Both the position numbers and the translations under genes were made by a program. A DNA stretch of 64,000 nucleotides from NCBI RefSeq assembly GCF_900156865.1, contig NZ_LT732529.1:4385430-4449429 (forward strand). Reading direction: 5' to 3'. Source of the stretch: Litchfieldia sinesaloumensis (lineage in GTDB: Bacteria; Bacillota; Bacilli; Bacillales; Bacillaceae_L). Under the pieces are notes generated by a model. It searched no databases and had not been told where the DNA came from. It was given only the letters and a program-made list of their open reading frames with translations. The stretch's first letter is position 1. The number at the start of each line of letters is the position of its first letter. This document shows, one piece after another, positions 17,485 through 24,713 of this stretch.

Positions 17485-18282
17485 ATGACAACTACAGTAA
17501 ACGAAACAAAAACATTAACAGTAAAGAAAGCTAATGGTATCGCTGAAGTTCACATTCATGTAAACAAAACAAACTCTTATGACCTCGAATATTATAAGGA
17601 ATTAAATGCGGCAATTGATGACATTCGTTTTGACAGTGATATTAAAGTAGCTGTACTAATGAGTGATATGCCAAAATTCTTCTCGGCAGGAGCAAACATC
17701 AATTTCCTAAAGTCTGCTGAGCCACGCTTTAAAACTCAGTTCTGTTTATTCTGTAATGAAACATTAGATAAAATTGCGCGTTCACCACAAATCTGGATTG
17801 CTTGCTTAGAGGGTCACACAGTTGGTGGTGGTTTAGAAATGGCTCTAGCTTGTGATTTACGCTTCATGGGGGACCAAGCAGGTAAAATTGGACTTCCAGA
17901 AGTTTCTTTAGGTGTATTAGCAGGTACAGGTGGTACACAGCGTCTTGCTCGCCAAGTAGGGCATTCAAAAGCTCTTGACCTTAATATCACAGGTGAAACT
18001 TTAACACCTCAAGAAGCATTAGATATTAAACTAGTTGATCGCATTTTCCCTCAAGAAGAAACAAGAGCGAAAACGTTAGAGTATGCACAGAAGATTGCAA
18101 ACAGCGCTTCTTACGCAACTTCTAACATTAAGCTTTCAATTATGAATGGTAAAGAAATGCCGCTTAACGTAGCCATCCGTTACGAAGGTGAACTTCAAAA
18201 TCTATTATTCCGTTCACAAGACGCGCAAGAAGGTTTAAGTGCATTCATTGAAAAGCGTGAAGCAAATTGGAGCGGACAATAA
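17485..18282 (+). CDS. Enoyl-CoA hydratase/isomerase family protein, copy 1
   Basis: 265-aa crotonase-fold enzyme that would hydrate an unsaturated acyl-CoA in the degradation pathway. It has the oxyanion-hole region KFFSAGANINFL near residue 70. Both crotonase glutamates are present: in EGHTVGGGLEMALACD near 112 and in LPEVSLGVLAGTGGTQRL near 138. AGGAGG precedes the ATG. It is about 96% identical in protein to the copy at 28192-28986 (11 differences over 257 aligned residues). Its promoter carries the candidate operator and a terminator follows, so it is a monocistronic leader of the locus. The exact substrate is unknown. Confidence 0.85.
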   Translation: MTTTVNETKTLTVKKANGIAEVHIHVNKTNSYDLEYYKELNAAIDDIRFDSDIKVAVLMSDMPKFFSAGANINFLKSAEPRFKTQFCLFCNETLDKIARSPQIWIACLEGHTVGGGLEMALACDLRFMGDQAGKIGLPEVSLGVLAGTGGTQRLARQVGHSKALDLNITGETLTPQEALDIKLVDRIFPQEETRAKTLEYAQKIANSASYATSNIKLSIMNGKEMPLNVAIRYEGELQNLLFRSQDAQEGLSAFIEKREANWSGQ

Positions 18283-18350
18283 GGTCAATTGAATTGAATT
18301 AATATCGACCTCTATTTAAAAAGCATCAAACTTCAAATTAATGTTCTTAA

Positions 18351-18379
18351 GGCTCGGTGTCCTTTACCGGGCTTTTTTT
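18351..18379 (+). terminator. Terminator after hydratase copy 1
   Basis: GGCTCGG pairs with CCGGGCT (two wobbles), followed by a run of T. It lies just before the thioesterase start. Confidence 0.65.
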
Positions 18380-18397
18380 AACACTAGGGGGAGTACT

Positions 18398-18847
18398 GTG
18401 AGATCAAATGAATTTCAAATCATTGTTAACTGGGGCGATACCGATAAGGCTGGGATTGTGTATTACCCGAACTATTTTAAGTGGTTTGACATTGCGGGAC
18501 ACCAGTTTTTCAGAAGTTGCGGATTATCACCAAATACTCTAGAAGAAGAACGCAAAATTATCCTACCCATGCTTGACGCAAGATGCAGTTTTGAGAAGAC
18601 ATTATTTTATGATGATATTATTACGATTAAAACAGAGGTTGAAGAAATAAAAACAAAGACCATTAAGCTCAGACATGAAGTTTTCAGAGGAGAGACAAGA
18701 ACGGGACATGGGTATGAAATACGCGGGTGGGTCAAACAAACACCAACTGAAATTAAAGCGGTTCCAATACCTAATGACGTACTTTCCATACTAAAAGAAA
18801 ATCTCCACACAAATGAAGCAGGAAAAAGACCACTTTTTAATGCATAA
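18398..18847 (+). CDS. Acyl-CoA thioesterase, 4-hydroxybenzoyl-CoA thioesterase type
   Basis: 149-aa hot-dog-fold thioesterase. The signature WGDTDKAGIVYYPNYFKWFD near residue 11 matches the Pseudomonas-type 4-hydroxybenzoyl-CoA thioesterase active-site loop, including the catalytic Asp. The GTG at 18398 follows GGGGAG and is chosen because upstream codons lie in the preceding terminator. In the aromatic locus its likely job is to release CoA from stalled or overfilled aromatic acyl-CoA pools; that role is inferred. It precedes the regulator gene by 76 bases. Confidence 0.8.
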   Translation: MRSNEFQIIVNWGDTDKAGIVYYPNYFKWFDIAGHQFFRSCGLSPNTLEEERKIILPMLDARCSFEKTLFYDDIITIKTEVEEIKTKTIKLRHEVFRGETRTGHGYEIRGWVKQTPTEIKAVPIPNDVLSILKENLHTNEAGKRPLFNA

Positions 18848-18923
18848 TTTCCAAAATCCTCTATAATAAAAGGAAAGAATCAATATTCGAAAATAATAAA
18901 AAATTATAGGTGTGGTGACTTTT

Positions 18924-19796
18924 ATGAAACCTAGATCCTTAATGTTTACGCTATACGGTGAGTATATTAAATATTATGGAGGAGAAATTTGGGTTGGTAG
19001 TTTAATTGAATTAATGAAACAATTTGGTGTATCCGAATCGTCTGTTAGGGGTGCCCTATTTCGGATGGTTCAAAATAACCTACTACAAGTACGGAAAGTG
19101 GGGAAGAAAAGTTTTTATTCTGTCACATCAAAAGGGCGTGTAGATGAAGGGGTAAGCAGAGTTTATGCTACCCAAAATCACACATGGGACCAAAAGTGGA
19201 GAATACTTACATACTCATTTCCAGAGGAAAAACGAGAAATCCGTAATAAAATCCGTAAAGAGCTGATTTGGACGGGGTTTGGAAATCTGACAAATAGTAC
19301 ACTAGTAACACCAAATCCAGTTGAAAATCAAGTGATAGAAATGATTAAGGAATACGAAATTGAAGATTACGCTTTCTTGTTTACATCATCTTCGATTGTT
19401 TCACATGATAACCAGAGCATTCTTGATATCGGTTGGGACTTAGATATGGTAAGGGACGAGTATCAAACGTTCATTGATCGTTTTACACCCAAGTTCGAGG
19501 AACTACGTGAAAAGGCATTAAATAATACGTTAAAGGACGAGGAATGTTTTATTGAAAAAACAGTACTTGTTCATGAGTATCGTAAATTCCTCTACCAAGA
19601 TCCTGGTTTCCCGAGGGATTTATTACCTGAGGGATGGATTGGTATAAAGGCTCGGGAATTATTTTGGAATATTCATCAGCTATTATCTATCCCGTCCATC
19701 CGGTACTTTGAGTCTGTCTTTGAGGGTGCACCTGATCGTGAGTTTGAAAGTCAACGTGATAAAGCAATCAATCCATTTGGTGAGATTTATATCTAA
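18924..19796 (+). CDS. paaX: PaaX-family transcriptional regulator
   Basis: 290-aa regulator of the PaaX family, the phenylacetyl-CoA-responsive repressor of aromatic degradation. The N-terminal winged helix starts PRSLMFTLYGEYIKYYGG and has the recognition region SESSVRGALFRMVQNNLL. The central domain begins TWDQKWRILTYSFPEEKRE. The C-terminal region ends HQLLSIPSIRYFES. ATG 18924 is chosen over GTG codons at 18912 and 18915 because the family begins near here and GGTG lies six bases upstream. By position it probably controls both promoters carrying ACG-N13-CGT; its inducer may be benzoyl-CoA rather than phenylacetyl-CoA. Confidence 0.88.
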   Translation: MKPRSLMFTLYGEYIKYYGGEIWVGSLIELMKQFGVSESSVRGALFRMVQNNLLQVRKVGKKSFYSVTSKGRVDEGVSRVYATQNHTWDQKWRILTYSFPEEKREIRNKIRKELIWTGFGNLTNSTLVTPNPVENQVIEMIKEYEIEDYAFLFTSSSIVSHDNQSILDIGWDLDMVRDEYQTFIDRFTPKFEELREKALNNTLKDEECFIEKTVLVHEYRKFLYQDPGFPRDLLPEGWIGIKARELFWNIHQLLSIPSIRYFESVFEGAPDREFESQRDKAINPFGEIYI

Positions 19797-19820
19797 TTAA
19801 GTTTTTAGTGGAGGTGAGCC

Positions 19821-20789
19821 ATGAATATTGAAAAAATTGAATGTGGTGGTTATCGGATAGGGATTCCAGTGCCGTTTCCGATGAAGTATGTCTATTGTTA
19901 TCTATTTAAGCAAGATGATGGATATGTCATGATTGATGTCGGATTAAACTATCGTGAAGCTCGAGATGCGTGGCTGGAAATTTTTGACCACCTGGGGCTT
20001 GTTCCACGTGATATTCATACAATCTATCTCACACACTTTCACCCCGATCACTCCGGGCTTTCTGGCTGGATGCAGCAGTTAACGGGTGCTGCCCTATATA
20101 TGCATGAGGTAGATGCAGAAATGATTACCCGTGTCTGGGGAGAAGGTAGTTCTCAGGTTGAAAAAATGAAGGAAATGGTACTACAGCATGGTGTTCCTGA
20201 AGACTTAGCTGATGGAATTGCTGAGCATATGGAGAAGTTACATAAAAATATGCTCCCATTACCTTTCCCAAACCCGATCGGTGACAAGATCGAGTTAGGC
20301 AATAAACAATGGTCTGTCATTCATACTCCTGGGCATAGTGCAGGGCATGTTTGTTTTTATCAGGAAGAGGAAGAACTTTTAATTGGAGGAGACCATATAC
20401 TCGAACGAATTACGCCGAATATTAGTGTGTGGCCAGGTGCTAGTCAGCATCCATTACATGAGTATATTGATTCACTACGAAAGGTGAAGGCCTACTCCAT
20501 TCAAAAGATTTACTCTGCGCATCATGCGCCTGTTCTGAATGTGGGCGAACGTATTGCTGAGCTGATATACCATCATGAAGAGCGGCTAGCCTATATTGAA
20601 AGCTTGGCTGACCATCAAACGACATATGAGATTGCGAAGGTGTTGTTTTCGCATAGGGAACTGAACCCACATCAATGGCGTTTTGCGATAGCCGAAACAA
20701 TTGCTCACCTCAACTATCTAGAACGTGAAGGTCGGATACTGAAACATAGGCAAGATCCGATTGTGTATGTTAGGTACGACTCAAACTAG
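19821..20789 (+). CDS. MBL-fold metallo-hydrolase
   Basis: 322-aa metallo-beta-lactamase-fold hydrolase. The zinc motif is THFHPDHSG (HxHxDH, residues about 73-81), with further ligands in HTPGHSAGHVCF near 173 and GGDHIL near 195, and a late His in YSAHHAP near 235. A C-terminal winged-helix-like extension (TTYEIAKVLFSHRELNPHQW) is typical of a large MBL subfamily. It lies 24 bases after paaX with GGAGGTGAGCC before the ATG, so the two are co-transcribed. It could hydrolyse a thioester, lactone or ring-derived intermediate; the substrate is not evident. Confidence 0.8.
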   Translation: MNIEKIECGGYRIGIPVPFPMKYVYCYLFKQDDGYVMIDVGLNYREARDAWLEIFDHLGLVPRDIHTIYLTHFHPDHSGLSGWMQQLTGAALYMHEVDAEMITRVWGEGSSQVEKMKEMVLQHGVPEDLADGIAEHMEKLHKNMLPLPFPNPIGDKIELGNKQWSVIHTPGHSAGHVCFYQEEEELLIGGDHILERITPNISVWPGASQHPLHEYIDSLRKVKAYSIQKIYSAHHAPVLNVGERIAELIYHHEERLAYIESLADHQTTYEIAKVLFSHRELNPHQWRFAIAETIAHLNYLEREGRILKHRQDPIVYVRYDSN

Positions 20790-20811
20790 GAAAATATGAA
20801 TATGTTTATAG

Positions 20812-20852
20812 AAACCCCAAGATTGCTAGTTAAGTAGCAATCTTGGGGTTTT
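20812..20852 (+). terminator. Strong terminator after the MBL-fold gene
   Basis: CCCCAAGATTGCTA (20815-20828) and TAGCAATCTTGGGG (20835-20848) form a perfect 14-bp stem with a 6-base loop and a T-rich tail. Confidence 0.85.
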
Positions 20853-20862
20853 GTGTTGATGG

Positions 20863-21330
20863 ATGAAAGGGAAGACGAAGCGGGATATTGTACCAAATCC
20901 TCTTCAAAAGAGTGATGAAAGGGAAAACGGATTGTTTGGGGGGCGAGAAATCCCGTTCATAAGCTCGATGAAGAGGAAAACGAAGCTCCGGGAAGAGAGA
21001 AATCCCGTTCATAGGCTCGATGAAGAGGAAAACGAAGTTCCGGGAAGAGAGAAATCCCGTTCATAGGCTCGATGAAAAGGAAAAAGATGAGGTATCTTGC
21101 CCCAAACCCCCTTCATAGCCTCGATGACAGGGAAAAGTGAGTGTCGTTGGGCGCAAACTCCTCTTCAAAGGTTTGATGAAAAGGAAAACGAAGTGTCAAC
21201 TCGCGCGCAAACTCCTTCATAGCCCCGATGAAGTCCCGAACGCCAAGAATCCCACGTCCGCAAAGTCCTTCATAGCCTCGATGAAATCCCGAATGCATGA
21301 ATCTCCCGCACAAAAGTCCTTCATAACGAA
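20863..21330. repeat. ~52-bp degenerate tandem repeat array, about nine units
   Basis: Units align on TTCATAGGCTCGATGAAGAG. Those at 20951-21002 and 21003-21054 are 52 bases each and nearly identical; flanking units diverge progressively and the last loses the AGGAAAACGAAG half. Each unit has a TTCAT...ATGAA hairpin. The same family is at 2283-2435. Short open frames across the array follow the repeat and have no ribosome sites, so I call no gene between 20790 and 21490. Confidence 0.75.
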
Positions 21331-21370
21331 ATATTTCAAAATCCCACATCTAAAAAACCACCAATCTATT

Positions 21371-21389
21371 ACGATTTAAAATTTGACGT
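21371..21389. promoter_or_regulatory. Upstream ACG-N13-CGT site of the epoxidase operon
   Basis: ACG (21371-21373), 13 bases, CGT (21387-21389), placed upstream of the -35. It has the same arm spacing as the two promoter-proximal sites at 17435-17459 and 21451-21469, although its core differs. Probably an auxiliary operator. Confidence 0.4.
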
Positions 21390-21410
21390 CTAAAAAACAA
21401 TATAAACATG

Positions 21411-21469
21411 TTGACAAAGAATTTAAAATATTCTATATTACATAATATAAACGATAGTTTAAAAAACGT
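21411..21469 (+). promoter_or_regulatory. Sigma-A promoter and operator of the paa-type operon
   Basis: TTGACA (21411-21416) and TATATT (21434-21439) are separated by exactly 17 bases, a near-consensus promoter. Downstream, ACG (21451-21453) and CGT (21467-21469) flank 13 bases containing AGTTTAAAAA, matching the operator-like dyad before hydratase copy 1. Binding here would block transcription initiation, consistent with a PaaX repressor. Confidence 0.65.
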
Positions 21470-21490
21470 AATACAAAGAGGTGTTCATTG

Positions 21491-22432
21491 ATGAGTATAA
21501 AAGAAGCTGAGGTATTACAGGAGAAAGTTCAAAATGGATTTATGGTTGAGCGCATGGAAGATATGAATGACGAATATTTGAAAGCGCTAAAACAAACACT
21601 TGCGATTGTAGGAGATACAGAACTTCTTAGCGTCCCACCACTATTGACAGTCTACGATCAAGCCCCAAACCTAAACTATAAAATTACCGCACTAGCAGTT
21701 ATGCAAGATGAAATTGGTCATGCCCATATTGCTTACCGCTTACTAGAAGACCTCGGTGAGGATACAGAAGAAATGCTCTATCGCCGACCACCGAACCGCT
21801 GGAAAAATCCTTATGCATTCGATTTTAAATTAGATAACTGGGTTGAACTAGGAGTCTTTAACGGTTTGTTTGACCGTTCGGGATATACGCTTTTAGGGGA
21901 TGCGTATGAACATACTTCATATGGACCTTGGAAACGTGCACTAGTAAAGGTTGATAAAGAGGAATTATTCCATCTCCGTAATGGTGAAATCATTATGAAA
22001 AATGCGATGAAGAATCCAGAAACGGCAAAGCAGGTACAGGTCGCAGTTGATTGGATGTTCTTAATGGCACTAGAATTCTTCGGGGTGGCAGATAACTTAA
22101 AGAGCCGTTCAGCTCAACTCGATTACAGATTAAAAGGGCGTAGTAATGATGAACTTAGACAAAAATGGTTATCTACAGCTGTTCCATTCTGTGAATCTAT
22201 CGGAATTAAAGTCCCAGCACATTACGATGAAGAGCAAGGTAAATATGTAATCGACGTACCGTTCCCTTGTAAATTTGATCCTGAAAACAAAAAATGGCTT
22301 ACAGATCAACCAGACACATGGGAAGGGGCAATCGAACGTTTTAAGCAAAGAGGTCCTCAAAATAAGGAATTTGTTACTCGCATCCAAAAAGGTGCTTGGG
22401 AGTTAGAACAAATGAGAGCAGAGGAGGCATAA
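21491..22432 (+). CDS. paaA: PaaA-like diiron subunit of a ring-1,2-acyl-CoA epoxidase
   Basis: 313-aa ferritin-like protein of the phenylacetic-acid-catabolic (PaaA/PaaC) family, the catalytic oxygenase subunit that epoxidises an aromatic acyl-CoA ring. Candidate diiron ligands are intact: MQDEIGHAHI (E74, H77) and VDKEELFHLRNGE (E158, H161), with E44 in the first helix. The C-terminal third (YVIDVPFPCKFDPENKKW) is an extension. AGAGGTG precedes ATG 21491, favoured over the TTG three bases earlier. It is first of five tightly spaced genes (2-base gap to paaD). The substrate may be benzoyl-CoA given its neighbours; this is inference. Confidence 0.85.
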   Translation: MSIKEAEVLQEKVQNGFMVERMEDMNDEYLKALKQTLAIVGDTELLSVPPLLTVYDQAPNLNYKITALAVMQDEIGHAHIAYRLLEDLGEDTEEMLYRRPPNRWKNPYAFDFKLDNWVELGVFNGLFDRSGYTLLGDAYEHTSYGPWKRALVKVDKEELFHLRNGEIIMKNAMKNPETAKQVQVAVDWMFLMALEFFGVADNLKSRSAQLDYRLKGRSNDELRQKWLSTAVPFCESIGIKVPAHYDEEQGKYVIDVPFPCKFDPENKKWLTDQPDTWEGAIERFKQRGPQNKEFVTRIQKGAWELEQMRAEEA

Positions 22433-22434
22433 AC

Positions 22435-22767
22435 ATGAGCGGAATCATCCAAAAAGAGCAAATAACAACTAAGTATTGGGATGCTCTTAAGGAAGTGATG
22501 GACCCTGAATTTCCAATAAGTGTTGTGGATATGGGTTTAATTTATAACATAACTCAAAATGGAAGTGAATTAGAAGTAGAAATGACGTACACATCTACTG
22601 GTTGTGCCTGTATGCAGTGGATTGAAAACGATATCAAAGAGCGTTTGTTAAAGGAAGAAGAGGTTGAGGATGTAAAAATCCAAGTTGTTTGGGACCCACC
22701 TTGGACGACTGCAAACCTTAGTGAAGAAGGGAAAAACAAATTAAAGCACTGGGGGGTAAGTTCATGA
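22435..22767 (+). CDS. paaD: PaaD-like DUF59/MIP18 iron-sulphur assembly factor (N-terminal domain only)
   Basis: 110-aa protein of the MIP18/DUF59 family. It has VMDPEFPISVVDMGLIYNI near residue 22, the conserved metal-binding Cys in TSTGCACMQW near 58, and VVWDPPWTTANLSEEGKNKL near 85, all as in PaaD. Such proteins help mature the epoxidase. In E. coli PaaD a C-terminal zinc ribbon follows; here the protein stops after HWGVSS and the ribbon is encoded separately at 23613-23777. GAGGAGG precedes the ATG and the gene overlaps paaB by the ATGA tetranucleotide. Confidence 0.85.
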   Translation: MSGIIQKEQITTKYWDALKEVMDPEFPISVVDMGLIYNITQNGSELEVEMTYTSTGCACMQWIENDIKERLLKEEEVEDVKIQVVWDPPWTTANLSEEGKNKLKHWGVSS

Positions 22768-22988
22768 CAAGAGAAGTAGCAAAAAAACATGATTACCTTC
22801 TTCTCACTCGAATCAATCGTGGGGATGAACTTATTCATGTGGGAACATTCAAAGCGGTTAATGATGACTTAGCTAAAATTTATGCACAGCATATTTACGA
22901 TGAAGAAGACTGGGTTGAAATGTATGTGGTGAAAAAAGATGCACTTGTTAGTGTTCGAAGTCCCGAACCATTATTTGCGAAGGAGTGA
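22764..22988 (+). CDS. paaB: PaaB-like small epoxidase subunit
   Basis: 74-aa protein resembling PaaB, the small structural subunit that bridges the oxygenase subunits. Recognisable parts are the opening strand YLLLTRINRGDELIHVGTFK, a DDLAKIYAQHIY helix and the EMYVVKKDALVSV strand, in the same order as in E. coli PaaB, which is about 95 aa. Thus the C-terminal tail is shorter here. It overlaps paaD by four bases and its stop lies just before the paaC start, so translation is coupled. Confidence 0.78.
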   Translation: MTREVAKKHDYLLLTRINRGDELIHVGTFKAVNDDLAKIYAQHIYDEEDWVEMYVVKKDALVSVRSPEPLFAKE

Positions 22989-22993
22989 GACAG

Positions 22994-23623
22994 ATGACTA
23001 AGGAACATATTTCGTTAATCGAACTTGGCGAAACAATTGCTGATAACAAGTTTATTTTAGGGGATCGATTAGTTGAAGTTGGTATTAGTGGTCCTAATTT
23101 GGAAGCAACGCTTTCATCAATTGCGATGGCTCAGCAGGAACTTGGCCATTCAAGACTTCTTTACCGCTGGGTATCAGATTTAACGGGGGTCAAACAAGAA
23201 GTTAAGCATCAGACTGGTAAAGCCTTCCGACAGAACGTTGAAATTGGAAACTGGATTGAACTTATTGCGGGACTATACGTAACGAATGTAGCTGTTGATC
23301 TTGTGATGAGAGCGATGATTGAAGCAAACAATCCAAATGTGAATCCTCCTTTTACAAAGTTGCTTAAAGAACAGCAAGAGCATCTAATTTATTCTGAGAA
23401 TTGGTGTGAGCAGCTTTTACTTGATAAGGGTTCCATTCCAAGAAGATGCCGTGAAGCCATTACAAAAACGGCACAAGAAGCCAAGGAATGGTTGATTAAG
23501 GTAGAAAATGATATGTATCTCGTCACAGAAAACATCATCCCAAAGGATGCGAGATTAGTAGAGAAATTCGATACCGCAGTTGAAGGTTTCTCAAAGGATG
23601 TGGCGAAACAAAATGTCGGCTAA
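22994..23623 (+). CDS. paaC: PaaC-like structural subunit of the epoxidase
   Basis: 209-aa ferritin-like protein of the PaaC type, partner of PaaA. It contains AMAQQELGHSRLLYRWVSDL near residue 47 and LKEQQEHLIYSENWCEQLL near 123, matching the equivalent helices of E. coli PaaC (about 248 aa), so it is somewhat shorter. In known complexes PaaC is a scaffold rather than the catalytic subunit. AAGGAG at eight bases decides ATG 22994 over an in-frame GTG at 22985. It overlaps the next small gene by 11 bases. Confidence 0.82.
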   Translation: MTKEHISLIELGETIADNKFILGDRLVEVGISGPNLEATLSSIAMAQQELGHSRLLYRWVSDLTGVKQEVKHQTGKAFRQNVEIGNWIELIAGLYVTNVAVDLVMRAMIEANNPNVNPPFTKLLKEQQEHLIYSENWCEQLLLDKGSIPRRCREAITKTAQEAKEWLIKVENDMYLVTENIIPKDARLVEKFDTAVEGFSKDVAKQNVG

Positions 23624-23777
23624 TCAAGAGAATGTTGAATGTTCATTTTGTTCATCTGAGAATGTTAAGAAGATTTCCTCCTTTGGTACAGCCCAATTAG
23701 TTAGGCAATACTATTGTAATGAGTGTAAAAGTGTATTCGAATACATTCGCTGGCAAAAGGAACAAGGTGCTAAGTAG
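23613..23777 (+). CDS. Free-standing zinc-ribbon protein equivalent to the PaaD C-terminus
   Basis: 54-aa protein with two CxxC knuckles: CSFCSSENV (residues about 10-18) and YYCNECKSVFEYIRW. The spacing and the FGTAQLVRQYYCNEC segment resemble the C-terminal zinc ribbon of enterobacterial PaaD (E-FGSTACKA-YRC-SCREPFDYFK). It starts inside the 3' end of paaC (11-base overlap), an arrangement that implies coupled translation. It is best read as half of a split PaaD acting in trans on the epoxidase. Confidence 0.78.
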   Translation: MSANQENVECSFCSSENVKKISSFGTAQLVRQYYCNECKSVFEYIRWQKEQGAK

Positions 23778-23783
23778 AATGCG

Positions 23784-23828
23784 TGTTCAAAAAGGATGAT
23801 GAAAGAACGATGTTAGAGTTTTTGAACA
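23784..23828. other. Inverted repeat between zinc-ribbon and dehydrogenase genes
   Basis: TGTTCAAAAA (23784-23793) and TTTTTGAACA (23819-23828) form a perfect 10-bp stem with a 25-base loop. Without a trailing T-run it may be an mRNA processing or partial attenuation structure rather than a terminator. Confidence 0.4.
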
Positions 23829-23852
23829 TCCTCTAGAAAGGATCGAAAATAC

Positions 23853-24713
23853 ATGCAGCATATCCAAAAAGTAGGAGTCATCGGTTCAGGAACCATGGGT
23901 GCAGGGATTGCTCAACTACTCGTTCAAAATGGCTACCCTGTCATTCTCTTCGATATCGATGAAAAAGCAGTAACACGTGCAAAAGAAACAATAGAATCAA
24001 AGTTAGATAGATTGGTAGCTAAAGGAAAGATTAGTACTACTTCCTCTGAACAAGCAAAAAAGGATTTGGATGTGACAACGGATATGGCCTCTTTTGCACA
24101 ATGCCAATTGGTAATTGAGGCTGCGCCCGAAAGGCTTGAAATTAAACGGTCAATCTTTTCACAACTAGAAGAAATCTGTACGAAAGATTCGATTTTGGCA
24201 TCGAATACTTCCTCACTTTCGATAACAGAAATCTCTGGTCAAAGCGCGAATCCTGAGCGAATCGCAGGTTTACATTTTTTCAATCCGGCGCCAATTATGC
24301 CGCTTGTAGAAGTGGTAAAAGGGTTAAAAACAGCTTCCTCAACTGTTGAAACTCTTGTACAATTTGCCAATGAAATCAATAAGAACCCAGTAGTGTGTAA
24401 GGATACTCCAGGTTTTATCGTGAATCGAGTAGCACGACCTTTTTACAATGAAGCTCTTCGGATTATGAATGATAAAATCGCGTCAGTTGAACAAATTGAC
24501 CGAATCATGAAACGAGCAGGTAATTTTAAAATGGGTCCGTTTGAATTACAGGATTTGATTGGGATCGATATCAATTTTGCTACCACAAAATCGGTATATG
24601 AAGGCTTTCATGGAGAGAGTAGATTCCGCCCACATTATTACCAGGAACGCATGGTGCAATCAGGGAGTCTCGGAAGAAAAACGAAAGGAGGGTTCTACGA
24701 ATATGACAACTAA
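23853..24713 (+). CDS. paaH: 3-hydroxyacyl-CoA dehydrogenase (PaaH/Hbd type)
   Basis: 286-aa NAD-dependent dehydrogenase. The Rossmann motif is GVIGSGTMGAGIAQLL (residues 8-23). The catalytic His region is GLHFFNPAPIMPLVEVV near 138, and LASNTSSLSITEI precedes it. The C-terminal helical domain has TPGFIVNRVARPFYNEALR and GPFELQDLIGIDINF. It would oxidise 3-hydroxyadipyl-CoA or a related 3-hydroxyacyl-CoA. AGAAAGGATCG precedes the ATG. It overlaps the next dehydrogenase-like gene by 11 bases, so the two are translated together. Confidence 0.9.
   Translation: MQHIQKVGVIGSGTMGAGIAQLLVQNGYPVILFDIDEKAVTRAKETIESKLDRLVAKGKISTTSSEQAKKDLDVTTDMASFAQCQLVIEAAPERLEIKRSIFSQLEEICTKDSILASNTSSLSITEISGQSANPERIAGLHFFNPAPIMPLVEVVKGLKTASSTVETLVQFANEINKNPVVCKDTPGFIVNRVARPFYNEALRIMNDKIASVEQIDRIMKRAGNFKMGPFELQDLIGIDINFATTKSVYEGFHGESRFRPHYYQERMVQSGSLGRKTKGGFYEYDN

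Noticed and set aside
18341..18397. Longer N-terminus for the thioesterase beginning at 18341.
   Set aside because: The added 19 codons lie across the terminator of the preceding gene and have no ribosome site, while GTG 18398 has GGGGAG and fits the family length.
20863..21379. Several 60-80 codon open frames across the 52-bp repeat array on both strands.
   Set aside because: They change frame with unit length, have no ribosome sites and low-complexity Arg/Glu/Lys content. They are by-products of the repeat.
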